Shown one piece after another: positions 57,141 to 64,000 of a DNA stretch of 64,000 bases. The notes under the pieces were generated by a model. The model did not search any database, was not told the origin of the DNA, and saw nothing but the letters and a program-made list of their open reading frames with translations. Numbering within the stretch: position 1 is the stretch's first letter; each line of letters begins with the position of its first letter. A program made the position numbers and the translations under genes. The DNA comes from Gemmobacter fulvus. GTDB taxonomy: Bacteria; Pseudomonadota; Alphaproteobacteria; Rhodobacterales; Rhodobacteraceae. Location of the stretch: positions 3,129,501 through 3,193,500 of the forward strand of contig NZ_CP076361.1 in assembly GCF_018798885.1 (NCBI RefSeq), given 5' to 3'.

Positions 57141-58867
57141 TCGGTCACCTCGGGGGTCTTGTCATCGTGCTTGCGGAAAAAGTCGCTGCGCTGGTGGTAA
57201 TAGCCCAGCCCGAACAGCGCCTGTTCGGCAGCGGTCAGCGAGGCGGGATAGGGGTCATTGCCCGGCTCCATCAGATCGGTGATCGCGGTCAGCAGCTTTT
57301 CCAGATTCACCGCCCGGCCGGGCGATTGCTTGCGCAGTTTGGAAAAGTGGTTCTGCGCCCCCGCATCCAGCGTGCGATAGACCTTCTGTGGCGTGGCCGA
57401 GGCCGCGCCATAGAACTTGTCCTTGATGGTGGCGTTCACATTGCCGCCCAAAGCGGCGCGCTGCACCTCTTCATAGACGGCGAACAGCCGTCCGAGCATA
57501 TAGCCCTTGTTGGTATTGGCGGGATCGAGCGCCACGGGGGCCTCCTTGGATTTGAAATTACGGATGAGAATGGATTTCAGGATCGCCGCCCGCAGCGGGC
57601 TCACCTCGCCATCGGCGCGGAGACGCATCAGCGTGGTCGAGAGCAGCGTGAGCGGGTAGGGCGCGCCGGTCAGGATTGCGCGCATCCATTCGCCCGCGAT
57701 CAGCGGCGGCACATTCTCGCGTTTGCCCTGTACGGCCAGTTCGATCAGATAACGCCACAGCGGCGGCCAGCCGTCACGGGGTGGCGGCTGAACCTCTGTA
57801 TCCTGCAGGTAGCGCTGATAATGCGCGGTCAGCGTGCCGAAATCGCTGGTCCAGTAGAAGCGCACCGACAGGCGCGCAGCATTGGGGGCAAGGCCGAGAA
57901 CGTGGAACCGCACCCCTTGCGCCAGATTGGGGGCCACCTCGGTCAGACGGGTTCCGCTGCGGATCGCATCCAGCTTGTCCTTGATCTTTGCCGCCGCAAG
58001 CTTTTCGTCACCGGCGGGATCAAAGAAGGCGCTGAACAGGTTTTCCGCCTCCTCGGCTGCATCGTCTGGCGCATCCGCCCAGAACACGGTCGAGGCATCG
58101 CCGATCTGGATCCGGTGCCCGCTGTCCTTTTCCAGAAAGCGGTTCAGCGCGGTGGTATAGGCAAAGGCGGCGGCCTCGGACACCGGGGCGTTGTCGCCCT
58201 GATCGTGGCCATAGGAGGTAAAGGCGTCGAGGTTGAACGAAATCAGGCTGGCCCCCGAGGATTGCGCCCCCCAGACCCCCTTGATCGAGGGGTGCAACCG
58301 GGCCACCGGGCCGGGGGTACAGGTCACAAGGCAGATCTGCGGATCCGAGGCACCTTCCGCCCCGATCTCGCGCCAGAGCGTCCGGGCGGCGGGGCGATCG
58401 TGCAGAAAGGTGAACTCGCCCGACAGGCGGAACACCAGATTCTGATCGCGCGCCTCGTCTTGCCACTGCGGCGCGGCAAAGCTGGCGGGATCCCAGCTTT
58501 CCAGAAACCGGCACAAGGCCAGCAGGCCCGGGTCGGTGGTGTCGGCCAGCCAGTCCAGATGCTTTTCCCGGAACTTTGCATGTTCCTCGGCGGTGCGTTT
58601 GCCTTCACCAGCCGTCACGCCCAGCACATAGGCCGATTTGTCCCACAGGAAGTTCGGCGCAATGCCTGCGGTGCGTTTGACCGCCTGTGGCACCAACAGC
58701 ATCCTCGGGCTGCGCTTCTTGTCATCGCCGCGCAGGTCGATCACCTCAGCCACGCGGCCATCCGTTTCCAGCACCACGCAGAAGCCGATCTTCTCGGTGG
58801 AAAACCCATAGGGCGGGGCGTCGGGCAGGCGGTCATAGGCGCGGGTGAGGGCGGCGAGCAGGCTCAT
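57137..58867 (-). CDS. cas8c: Cas8c (Csd1), Cascade large subunit
   Basis: A 576-residue Cas8c starting MSLLAALTRAYDRLPDAPPY. Family landmarks are GFSTEKIGFCVVL, LRGDDKKRSPRMLLVPQ, NFLWDKSAYVLGV, and CLVTCTPGPVARLHPSIKGVWG, then GASLISFNLDAFTSYG. It recognises the PAM and recruits Cas3; an internal start in cas8c makes the small subunit in other I-C systems, which cannot be confirmed here by eye. The start overlaps the cas5c stop (ATGA). Confidence 0.95.
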   Translation of the reverse strand: MSLLAALTRAYDRLPDAPPYGFSTEKIGFCVVLETDGRVAEVIDLRGDDKKRSPRMLLVPQAVKRTAGIAPNFLWDKSAYVLGVTAGEGKRTAEEHAKFREKHLDWLADTTDPGLLALCRFLESWDPASFAAPQWQDEARDQNLVFRLSGEFTFLHDRPAARTLWREIGAEGASDPQICLVTCTPGPVARLHPSIKGVWGAQSSGASLISFNLDAFTSYGHDQGDNAPVSEAAAFAYTTALNRFLEKDSGHRIQIGDASTVFWADAPDDAAEEAENLFSAFFDPAGDEKLAAAKIKDKLDAIRSGTRLTEVAPNLAQGVRFHVLGLAPNAARLSVRFYWTSDFGTLTAHYQRYLQDTEVQPPPRDGWPPLWRYLIELAVQGKRENVPPLIAGEWMRAILTGAPYPLTLLSTTLMRLRADGEVSPLRAAILKSILIRNFKSKEAPVALDPANTNKGYMLGRLFAVYEEVQRAALGGNVNATIKDKFYGAASATPQKVYRTLDAGAQNHFSKLRKQSPGRAVNLEKLLTAITDLMEPGNDPYPASLTAAEQALFGLGYYHQRSDFFRKHDDKTPEVTE

Positions 58868-59562
58868 CGCTTCACCTCCGGGCTGCCGGGGGCGGGCACC
58901 TCCATCACACCATCGCGCAAACCGGCGCGGAACAGCAGCGAGGGGCGGCCGGGTGCGGCGTGGTCTATATCCCACAGCATATAGCCCAGATCGCGCGGCG
59001 TGCCGAAGCCGAGATCAGCGGTTTCGGCCGCAGGGTTGCGGGCGGGCAGGGCGGCACCGGGTTCGATCAATTCAAAATGCGCGGCAAATTCGCGGGTGCC
59101 AAGGCAGGGCTGGTGAAAACATTGGCCGCGCGCCGCGCGCCGGTTGAAGATGTCCAGATGTTTGCCTTCACTGTCGCTGACATCGGCCCGGGCGGTGAGC
59201 GTGAAATGCGCCTCGATCACATAGCGCGGGGCCACCAGAACCGTCGAGGCGCGCTGCTGGCGATCCTCATCGACCAGAAGCTGCACGCCCTCCAGATCCC
59301 CCCGGTTCATCGCGCGTTTGATGGTGCCTGCGGGCGCCTTGTGCCCCACCTCATTGCGGCGGATGGATTGGAAGCGGATCGGCTCCAGCACATGGATACG
59401 GTCGATTTCCCAGCGGATTGCGGGCTTCCAATGCACCGCCTCCAGCACGCCCCGCGCGGCAGAGGGGGTCATTACATCATAGCTGACGCGTTCGACCTTG
59501 AGTTCGGGGCGGGTGAACAGGGCGTGTTGGCCCCAAACATGCAAGCGAATACCGTAAGCCAT
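58864..59562 (-). CDS. cas5c: Cas5c (Cas5d), crRNA-processing endoribonuclease
   Basis: A 232-residue RAMP protein. In type I-C it replaces Cas6, cutting the repeat and staying on the crRNA 5' handle. The start MAYGIRLHVWGQHALFTRPE is typical, with LKVERVSYDVMTPSAARGVLEAVHW and PCLGTREFAAHFEL as family marks. A GAGGAAAG ribosome site precedes the ATG. It is the first gene after the 381-base gap that holds the creTA-like element, and may be driven from the promoter there as well as from upstream of cas3. Confidence 0.95.
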   Translation of the reverse strand: MAYGIRLHVWGQHALFTRPELKVERVSYDVMTPSAARGVLEAVHWKPAIRWEIDRIHVLEPIRFQSIRRNEVGHKAPAGTIKRAMNRGDLEGVQLLVDEDRQQRASTVLVAPRYVIEAHFTLTARADVSDSEGKHLDIFNRRAARGQCFHQPCLGTREFAAHFELIEPGAALPARNPAAETADLGFGTPRDLGYMLWDIDHAAPGRPSLLFRAGLRDGVMEVPAPGSPEVKR

Positions 59563-59632
59563 GATCTTTCCTCAAATTCCGTCCAGACTATCGCTTCGCG
59601 CGCATCTGGCAAGGGCGATCTTGCCGCAGGTT

Positions 59633-59655
59633 GCGCGCCCGCAAGGCGGGCGCGC
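59633..59655 (-). terminator. 10-bp GC hairpin ending the creA-like RNA
   Basis: GCGCGCCCGC (59633-59642), loop AAG, GCGGGCGCGC (59646-59655) is a perfect stem. It directly follows the guide and its small hairpin on the minus strand, so it may terminate or protect the short RNA. No T-run follows, so read-through into cas5c is possible. Confidence 0.5.
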
Positions 59656-59712
59656 AGTGCTTCTTTCACTGCACACAGATCATACGTTTCGATCCGCGCC
59701 CGTTAGGGCGAC
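59654..59712 (-). ncRNA. creA-like crRNA mimic: solo repeat plus short guide
   Basis: A single diverged CRISPR repeat lies at 59686-59712. On the plus strand it reads GTTTCGATCCGCGCCC-GTTA-GGGCGAC: the array repeat with a shortened loop side and one base change in the handle. Its 5-bp stem (CGCCC/GGGCG) is kept, so Cas5c could still process it. Next on the minus strand comes a guide starting GTATGATCTGTGT, after which a 6-bp hairpin (GCAGTG/CACTGC, 59654-59672) occupies the rest. Only about 13 guide bases are therefore free. The first 11 match the promoter-embedded site at 59894-59904 next to a TTC PAM; bases 13-14 also match. There is no intact second repeat. Confidence 0.8.
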
Positions 59713-59732
59713 CTAGCCAGAAGTGCTTGCCC

Positions 59733-59828
59733 TCACGGAAAGAACTTCAGCGCAATGCGCAAAGCAAGCGCAAGGCATTCCAAAAGCATCTCTATGGTGG
59801 AGCTGGGTTTGGGCGGCTTCAAATTCAT
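59733..59828 (-). CDS. creT-like 31-residue putative toxin peptide
   Basis: A 32-codon ORF with GGGAG 8 bases before the ATG. The peptide begins MNLKPPKPSSTIEM and continues LLECLALALRIALKFFP. Residues 12-30 should form a hydrophobic, partly amphipathic helix with basic residues toward the C-terminus, a pattern common in small membrane-acting toxins. It also contains one rare AUA codon (codon 12); some CreT toxins act by trapping rare tRNAs, so RNA-level toxicity is an alternative. It lies between the candidate promoter (59882-59911) and the creA-like RNA, as expected for CreTA. The ORF could be fortuitous; the strongest support is its position. Confidence 0.55.
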   Translation of the reverse strand: MNLKPPKPSSTIEMLLECLALALRIALKFFP

Positions 59829-59881
59829 TGTCTGCGCTCCCGCGGGGTTGCTATGGAGCTAACTTAGAGTGTGCTTGGTGG

Positions 59882-59911
59882 ATTTTAAAGTTCGTATGAT
59901 CTGTATGTGAA
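59882..59911 (-). promoter_or_regulatory. Candidate creT/cas5c promoter containing the guide target
   Basis: On the minus strand TTCACA (59911-59906) and TAAAAT (59887-59882) are separated by 18 bases, a good -35/-10 pair in a GC-rich genome. The plus strand of that spacer holds TTC (59891-59893) followed by GTATGATCTGT (59894-59904), the PAM and seed target of the creA-like guide. Cascade bound here would cover the promoter core. An 18-base unit, TATGATCTGTATGTGAAA, is tandemly duplicated (59895-59930); only the first copy has the PAM. Confidence 0.7.
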
Positions 59912-59943
59912 ATATGATCTGTATGTGAAAATTTCCAGCTTGA

Positions 59944-62184
59944 TTAGATCATGGTCTGATCTGCCGCAAGATATTCCGCGTTCTCCCATCTCAGCCCGGT
60001 ATCCTGATGATAGAGCGTATGCGTCGCCAATACGCAGAACTGGTCGCCGCGCAGATGCGGGGCTTCAAAACGGGCATGGCCGTTCTGCACCAGAAGGCTG
60101 CGTGCCTTTTCAGGCACTTGCACGGTGAAGGGCTGCAATTGACGTGCGATCAGGCCGGAAGGGATGTCGGCTACGCCCAGACGGGCGACCGCCGCTTCGG
60201 CCTCGGGTTCAATGGCGATGATCACCGGCACCATCAGGCTTTCAATCATGCGATAGGCCTCGGCGGTGCTGCGATAGGGGAAATTGGTGTGCCCCGCCCC
60301 GATATCCTTGCCAAAGACGAAGGCGTCGACCATTGGTTGCCCCATCCGCTCGGGCCCCCGGGTCCAGTAGACCTGTTCGAACCAGTCGCGGATGGCCTCG
60401 GGCGACAGCAGATCGTCGAACCGTGCGGCGGTGCTGCGCATGGCGGCGATGAGCGGTTGCAGGCTGCGCGGCACGGGCTGGCCGGGCGCCTCGAACACGG
60501 TCAAGGTGCTGTCCTCCAGCGGGCGTTTGCCCTCCCTGTTGACCCTGCCCGCCGTTTGCACGATGCTGTCCAACCCGGTTTCTGCCCGCCAACCCTTTGG
60601 AAAATCGACATCAACCCCGGCTTCGATCAGGCTGGTGGCGATCAGTCTGCACGGGGTTCCGGCCTTCAGCCCCGCCCGGATATCGGCCAGAATGCGGCGG
60701 CGATGGCTGGGGTATTGCCGTGTGGTCAGGTGCACCGCGCCCGCCAGCCCCTCGGCCTGCACCGCCTGAAACAGCTCCAGCGCATGTCTGCGGCTGTTCA
60801 CGATCACCATGCCCTGCGGCGTGTCACGCAGCGCCGCGATCAGCGCGGCATCCTCCATTGCGCCGCCCTTCACGATCCGGGCGCGGCGCAGGCGGCTGGC
60901 CAGCCCCACCGGATCCGGGGCCAGCTCGCGCCCCTCCAGCGGCAGACCGCCCTGTTTCAGCTGGCGGCTGTCAAAGGCCGGTTGCGTCGCGGTACACAGC
61001 ACCACGCTACAGCCATAGCGGGCCGCCAGAATGTCGATCATCCGCAGGGTCGGCAGCAGCAGGTCGCGCGGCAGGCTTTGCGCCTCGTCCAGCACGATCA
61101 CCGATCCGGCGATGTTGTGCAGCTTGCGGCAGCGCGAGGGGCGGGCGGCGAACAGGCTTTCAAACAACTGCACATTGGTGGTGACGACCAGCGGCGCGGC
61201 CCAATCCTCCATCGCAAGGCGGGCCTTGTCGCGGCCCTGCTGGCCCGGGTGTTCGCTGTCGATGGCCGAGTGATGCTCCAGCACGATGTCGCCGCACAAC
61301 TCGCGGAAGGTCGCCGCAGTCTGGTCGATGATCGAGGTATAGGGGATCGCATAGATGATGCGCCGATGGCCGTGGAGCGCCGCGTGATCCAGGGCAAAGC
61401 CGAGGCTGGCCAGCGTCTTGCCGCCGCCGGTGGGCACGGTCAGGGTGAACAGGCCGGGGGGCAGGGCTGCCTTGCTGCGGATCTGGGCCAGCACCTCCGC
61501 CCGCAGGCGGTTCAGGTCGGTTTCGGCCGGAAAACGCGCCATATGCGCATCGAAATCGGCGCGCAACCGGGGCAGCAGATCGGGCAGGGCAGGCCAGTCG
61601 CGGTCTTTCTGGCGGGCCTCCAGCCGGTCATAATAGGCCTCGGTGTCGCGGAAATCGGCATCGACAAGGCAGGAAAAGATCATCCGCCCGGCGACCGACA
61701 GATCAAAGGCGGCAGTCTCCTTACCGCGCAGCTTTGCCATGATCTCGGGCAGTAGCGGCGCGAAATCAACCGGCGTTGCGGCGGTGATCGCAGGCGGGAT
61801 CGGGTCTTTGAACAGATCGAGCCTGCGCTCCATACTGCTGTCAGACCCCATGACATCGGGCAGACCCGCGTGATGGCCCAGAATGGCATAGGCCAGAAGT
61901 TCGGCTGCCACACGCTCGGCCCCCTTGGCACGGCCCAGCACCAGCGCCGCCCCGGCGGTGGAATGGTCAACCCGGTCGGGGGCGCCCAGCAGCCGACGTT
62001 GGAAGGCCGGATCATGCTTGCCAAAATCATGCAGGGCGGCTGCCAGACGGGCCGCCTGGCTGAGCCCAAAGACCGCGGCACGCGGGGCGGCCAGAGCTGC
62101 GGCACCAGCCTGATGCGCCGCAAGCGTCTGCCAGTCTGCCAGATGGCCGGGCGTGCCGGAATGTGCGTAGATCTCTTGGCTCAT
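59944..62184 (-). CDS. cas3: Cas3, HD nuclease-helicase
   Basis: A 746-residue protein. The N-terminal HD nuclease has His24, the His52-Asp53 pair in LHDFGKHDPAF, His74 in DHSTAGAA and GHHAG (104-108). The SF2 helicase follows with Walker A PTGGGKT (252-258), DEAQ (367-370), SLIEAGVDVDFPKGWRAE and QTAGRVNREGK. It is recruited by Cascade to nick, unwind and degrade target DNA. The start at 62184 gives MSQEIYAHSGTPGHLADW; an earlier in-frame start at 62349 adds 55 residues of low likelihood. The stop lies 33 bases from the promoter with the guide target. Confidence 0.96.
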   Translation of the reverse strand: MSQEIYAHSGTPGHLADWQTLAAHQAGAAALAAPRAAVFGLSQAARLAAALHDFGKHDPAFQRRLLGAPDRVDHSTAGAALVLGRAKGAERVAAELLAYAILGHHAGLPDVMGSDSSMERRLDLFKDPIPPAITAATPVDFAPLLPEIMAKLRGKETAAFDLSVAGRMIFSCLVDADFRDTEAYYDRLEARQKDRDWPALPDLLPRLRADFDAHMARFPAETDLNRLRAEVLAQIRSKAALPPGLFTLTVPTGGGKTLASLGFALDHAALHGHRRIIYAIPYTSIIDQTAATFRELCGDIVLEHHSAIDSEHPGQQGRDKARLAMEDWAAPLVVTTNVQLFESLFAARPSRCRKLHNIAGSVIVLDEAQSLPRDLLLPTLRMIDILAARYGCSVVLCTATQPAFDSRQLKQGGLPLEGRELAPDPVGLASRLRRARIVKGGAMEDAALIAALRDTPQGMVIVNSRRHALELFQAVQAEGLAGAVHLTTRQYPSHRRRILADIRAGLKAGTPCRLIATSLIEAGVDVDFPKGWRAETGLDSIVQTAGRVNREGKRPLEDSTLTVFEAPGQPVPRSLQPLIAAMRSTAARFDDLLSPEAIRDWFEQVYWTRGPERMGQPMVDAFVFGKDIGAGHTNFPYRSTAEAYRMIESLMVPVIIAIEPEAEAAVARLGVADIPSGLIARQLQPFTVQVPEKARSLLVQNGHARFEAPHLRGDQFCVLATHTLYHQDTGLRWENAEYLAADQTMI

Positions 62185-62501
62185 CGGTCTCGCCTGTGGT
62201 GATGCCGGATGGCCAGCAGTGTTCCCGACTGACGCGGGCATCGCAATTCCGAAATCGGACGGATTTGAAATATGCGGATCGGTGGCGGCTGTGGGGTTGC
62301 CCCTTTGGGTCGCAGGATCGTTGTTAAAAGACTGGGCATTCGCCACCAAACGGCGCAGCGCGAGGTCTCATCGCGACGCGGTTCGACAAGCTGTTGCGGC
62401 GATAAGCCAGACCTGTTCCTGTAGCCTTCCCCAGAGACATAACGAGAAAAGCCCCCTTGCGGGGGCTTGCTCGTAAATCTCTGTATTGTCAGGGATTTTT
62501 T
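62185..62501. other. Intergenic region upstream of cas3
   Basis: These 317 bases contain the tRNA-Asn terminator (62449-62468) and presumably the cas3 promoter on the minus strand, which I cannot place with confidence. No ORF with a ribosome site and no repeat-like sequence is seen. I found no TTC-GTATGATC target of the creA-like guide here. Confidence 0.5.
62449..62468 (-). terminator. Terminator of tRNA-Asn
   Basis: AAGCCCCC (62449-62456), loop TTGC, GGGGGCTT (62461-62468), followed by TTCTC on the minus strand. Confidence 0.75.
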
Positions 62502-62576
62502 TGGCTCCGGCGGTAGGGATCGAACCTACGACCAATTGATTAACAGTCAACTGCTCTACCGCTGAGCTACGCCGGA
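62502..62576 (-). tRNA. tRNA-Asn (GTT)
   Basis: A 75-base cloverleaf on the minus strand: acceptor TCCGGCG/CGCCGGA, D arm GCTCAGCGGTAGAGC, anticodon loop CTGTTAA (anticodon GTT), T arm TAGGTTCGATCCCTA, G73 and an encoded CCA. It bounds the CRISPR-Cas block on the right. Confidence 0.95.
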
Positions 62577-62665
62577 ACACGAGGGGTGTATAGCGAGGGG
62601 TTTTGGGGGGGGCAAGAGGTTTGGCGTGGAAAAAATGCAGGTTGGTGAAGTTTTTTCGTGCCGCC

Positions 62666-63553
62666 TCAGATCCGGCTGAATTCGGCGTCGGGGTGCAGGG
62701 CTGGTGTGGCTCTGATCTGATTTCTGTCAGCCAGATCAATCAGATGTGCCAGAAGGTTGCGGCGGGCGGCGGGGATCAGGGGGGCGGGGGTGTCGTGATA
62801 GACGCGGGCGGTCAGGGTCTCGAGCGTGGCCGGGCCGGGCGATAGGGCGGCAAGGATCGCGGCCTCGCGCATCCGGCGGTGCGCGATGAGGGCGGTGATC
62901 CGCTGGCCGGGATCCTCGATCGGGGCGCCATGGGCGGGGTAGGCGCGGCGCCAGCCTTGTCCGGCCAGGCGCGTCAGGGTTGCCAGATAATCGGTCATGT
63001 CGCCTTCTGGGGGCGAAACGAGCGAAGGCGCCCAACCCATCACATGATCGCCGGAAAACAGCCGGTCCTGCCAGCCGAAGCACAGATGGTTGCCCATATG
63101 GCCTGGGGTGTGCAGCGCGGTGAGGCTCCAGTCGCCGCCCTGCACCTCGGCGCCATCGGCAAGGCAGCGGTCGGGCACAAAGCCGTGGTCGACGCCTTCG
63201 CCCCCGACAAGCCCGCTCAGCCCTGCCATCCGCGGCGAGCGCCCGGCATCCGCCGCGCCAAAGGCCAGCACCTCGGCCCCGGTCACGTCGGCCAGCGGGC
63301 GGGCAAGCGGCGCATGATCCAGATGCGCATGGGTGACGAAGATATGGGTGATCCGCTCGCCGGGCGCGAGCGCCGCCTGAATGGACGCCAGATGCGCGGG
63401 CAGGGCGGGGCCAGGGTCGATCACCGCCACCGTACCCTGACCGATCAGGAAGGTATTGGTGCCCCAATGGGTCATCGGTGACGGGTTGGGGGCCAGCACC
63501 AGCCGCAACCCGGGTTCAAGCGTCACCGGCACACCGGCCTGCCATGGCTGCAT
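62666..63553 (-). CDS. MBL-fold hydrolase (LACTB2-like)
   Basis: A 295-residue metallo-beta-lactamase-fold protein. The metal site HAHLDH lies in THIFVTHAHLDHAPLARPL; TPGHMGNHLCF carries the next histidine and LFSGDHVMGW the bridging Asp. The C-terminal 70 residues (RITALIAHRRMREAAIL onward) resemble the winged-helix tail of the LACTB2/glyoxalase II-like subfamily, which includes ribonucleases and thioesterases. The substrate cannot be told. The start at 63553 fits the family length. Confidence 0.87.
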   Translation of the reverse strand: MQPWQAGVPVTLEPGLRLVLAPNPSPMTHWGTNTFLIGQGTVAVIDPGPALPAHLASIQAALAPGERITHIFVTHAHLDHAPLARPLADVTGAEVLAFGAADAGRSPRMAGLSGLVGGEGVDHGFVPDRCLADGAEVQGGDWSLTALHTPGHMGNHLCFGWQDRLFSGDHVMGWAPSLVSPPEGDMTDYLATLTRLAGQGWRRAYPAHGAPIEDPGQRITALIAHRRMREAAILAALSPGPATLETLTARVYHDTPAPLIPAARRNLLAHLIDLADRNQIRATPALHPDAEFSRI

Positions 63554-63602
63554 CCTCTGTCTCCTCTTTCGCCCGCAGCGCAGCGGGGCTAGGCTGGGCG
63601 CC

Positions 63603-64000
63603 ATGTCCATGCGCCTCAAATCCGTCTTGCCCCGCAGCCTCTATGGCCGTGCCCTGCTTATTCTGGTCGTGCCTATCGTCACGATCCAGCTTGTCGTGTC
63701 CATAGCCTTCATCCAGCGGCATTTCGAACGGGTGACGCAGCAGATGACCGGCGGCATTTCGGTGGAACTGCGGCTGGTGCTGGACCGGCTGGCACAGGGC
63801 GACGAGGCGGCGGCGCAGGCTCTGGCCGGGGGGCTGGGATTCGGGCTGGCCGACGGCACGCCGCCGCTGCATGACGTGCGGCGCGCGCCCTGGGATCTGT
63901 CGGGGCGGGTGGTCGCCGACACGCTGCGGCAGGAGGTGCCCGGATTTCTGGGGGCGGATCTTCTGGTCGAGGAAGGCCGTGTGGTGGCGGATTTTCAGCT
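63603..64000 (+). CDS. Sensor histidine kinase, N-terminal part (partial)
   Basis: An ORF open to the window edge, starting MSMRLKSVLPRSLYGRALLI. One hydrophobic helix (LLILVVPIVTIQLVVSIAFI, about 18-37) leads into a periplasmic segment with QRHFERVTQQMTGGISVELR, a pattern typical of EnvZ-like kinases of alphaproteobacteria. The HAMP and kinase domains would lie beyond the window. It is divergent from the MBL gene, 49 bases away. Confidence 0.7.
   Translation, partial: MSMRLKSVLPRSLYGRALLILVVPIVTIQLVVSIAFIQRHFERVTQQMTGGISVELRLVLDRLAQGDEAAAQALAGGLGFGLADGTPPLHDVRRAPWDLSGRVVADTLRQEVPGFLGADLLVEEGRVVADFQ

Noticed and set aside
59686-59712. Solo repeat as a simple decayed CRISPR remnant
   Set aside because: A remnant would not be expected to be followed by a guide that matches a TTC-flanked site within a promoter in the same gap; the regulatory reading explains more.
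54222-62184. Missing cas6 as a sign of a broken system
   Set aside because: Type I-C systems normally lack cas6; Cas5c does the processing.
62185-62501. Second target of the creA-like guide in the cas3 promoter region
   Set aside because: No TTC followed by GTATGATC or its complement is present in this stretch.
43617-62576. A single integrated island between tRNA-Ser and tRNA-Asn with att repeats
   Set aside because: I looked for a second copy of the tRNA-Ser 3' end up to the tRNA-Asn and saw none, and there is no integrase gene.

Overview
The window looks like chromosome of a GC-rich alphaproteobacterium of the Rhodobacteraceae. The reasons are family-level: a DMSP lyase (DddP) gene, DctPQM and TakP-type TRAP transporters, a dctS/dctR-like regulator pair, an alphaproteobacterial GTTC-N7-GTTC SOS box before mmcB, a tRNA-His without the extra 5' G, and small proteins typical of that family. 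No species assignment is attempted.

Layout. 1-43.6 kb is ordinary chromosome: envelope and lipoprotein genes, mmcB, tRNA-His, tex, fliG, purB, dddP, an RTX protein, eptA, glnB-glnA, nnr, tRNA-Leu and tig; a dctPQM transporter facing a dctS-dctR pair; efp facing epmA; a second (TakP-type) TRAP set; then cysK, an MscS channel and alaX, followed by an XRE-type regulator whose promoter region carries a cluster of TGACGCT/AGCGTCA heptamers. From tRNA-Ser (43617) to tRNA-Asn (62576) lies an accessory block: a remnant zone, an IS3-family element (44487-45758), a very large type I-C CRISPR array (125 repeat copies, 45837-54026) and a complete type I-C cas set on the minus strand in the order cas3, cas5c, cas8c, cas7c, cas4, cas1, cas2. 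The window ends with an MBL-fold hydrolase and the start of a sensor kinase.

The most notable object is the 381-base gap between cas3 and cas5c. All other neighbouring cas genes overlap or nearly touch. The gap holds a promoter-like sequence, a 31-codon ORF with a good Shine-Dalgarno (a hydrophobic helical peptide), and one shortened, diverged CRISPR repeat followed by a short guide. The first 11 bases of that guide exactly match a sequence that follows a TTC PAM and sits between the -35 and -10 of the promoter-like sequence; bases 13-14 also match. This is the architecture of a CreTA toxin/antitoxin module, or of a CreR-type cas autorepression guide, here in a type I-C locus.

The array itself is informative. 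It is read on the minus strand from a leader next to cas2, and its old end (45.8 kb) carries decayed repeats. Two overlapping spacers reveal the TTC PAM from within the array. One spacer is identical over 35 bases to the 3' end of this genome's own tRNA-His gene, but the chromosomal copy lacks the PAM, which suggests a spacer taken from the att site of a tRNA-integrating element. Tandem spacer duplications and repeated sampling of the same target are also visible.
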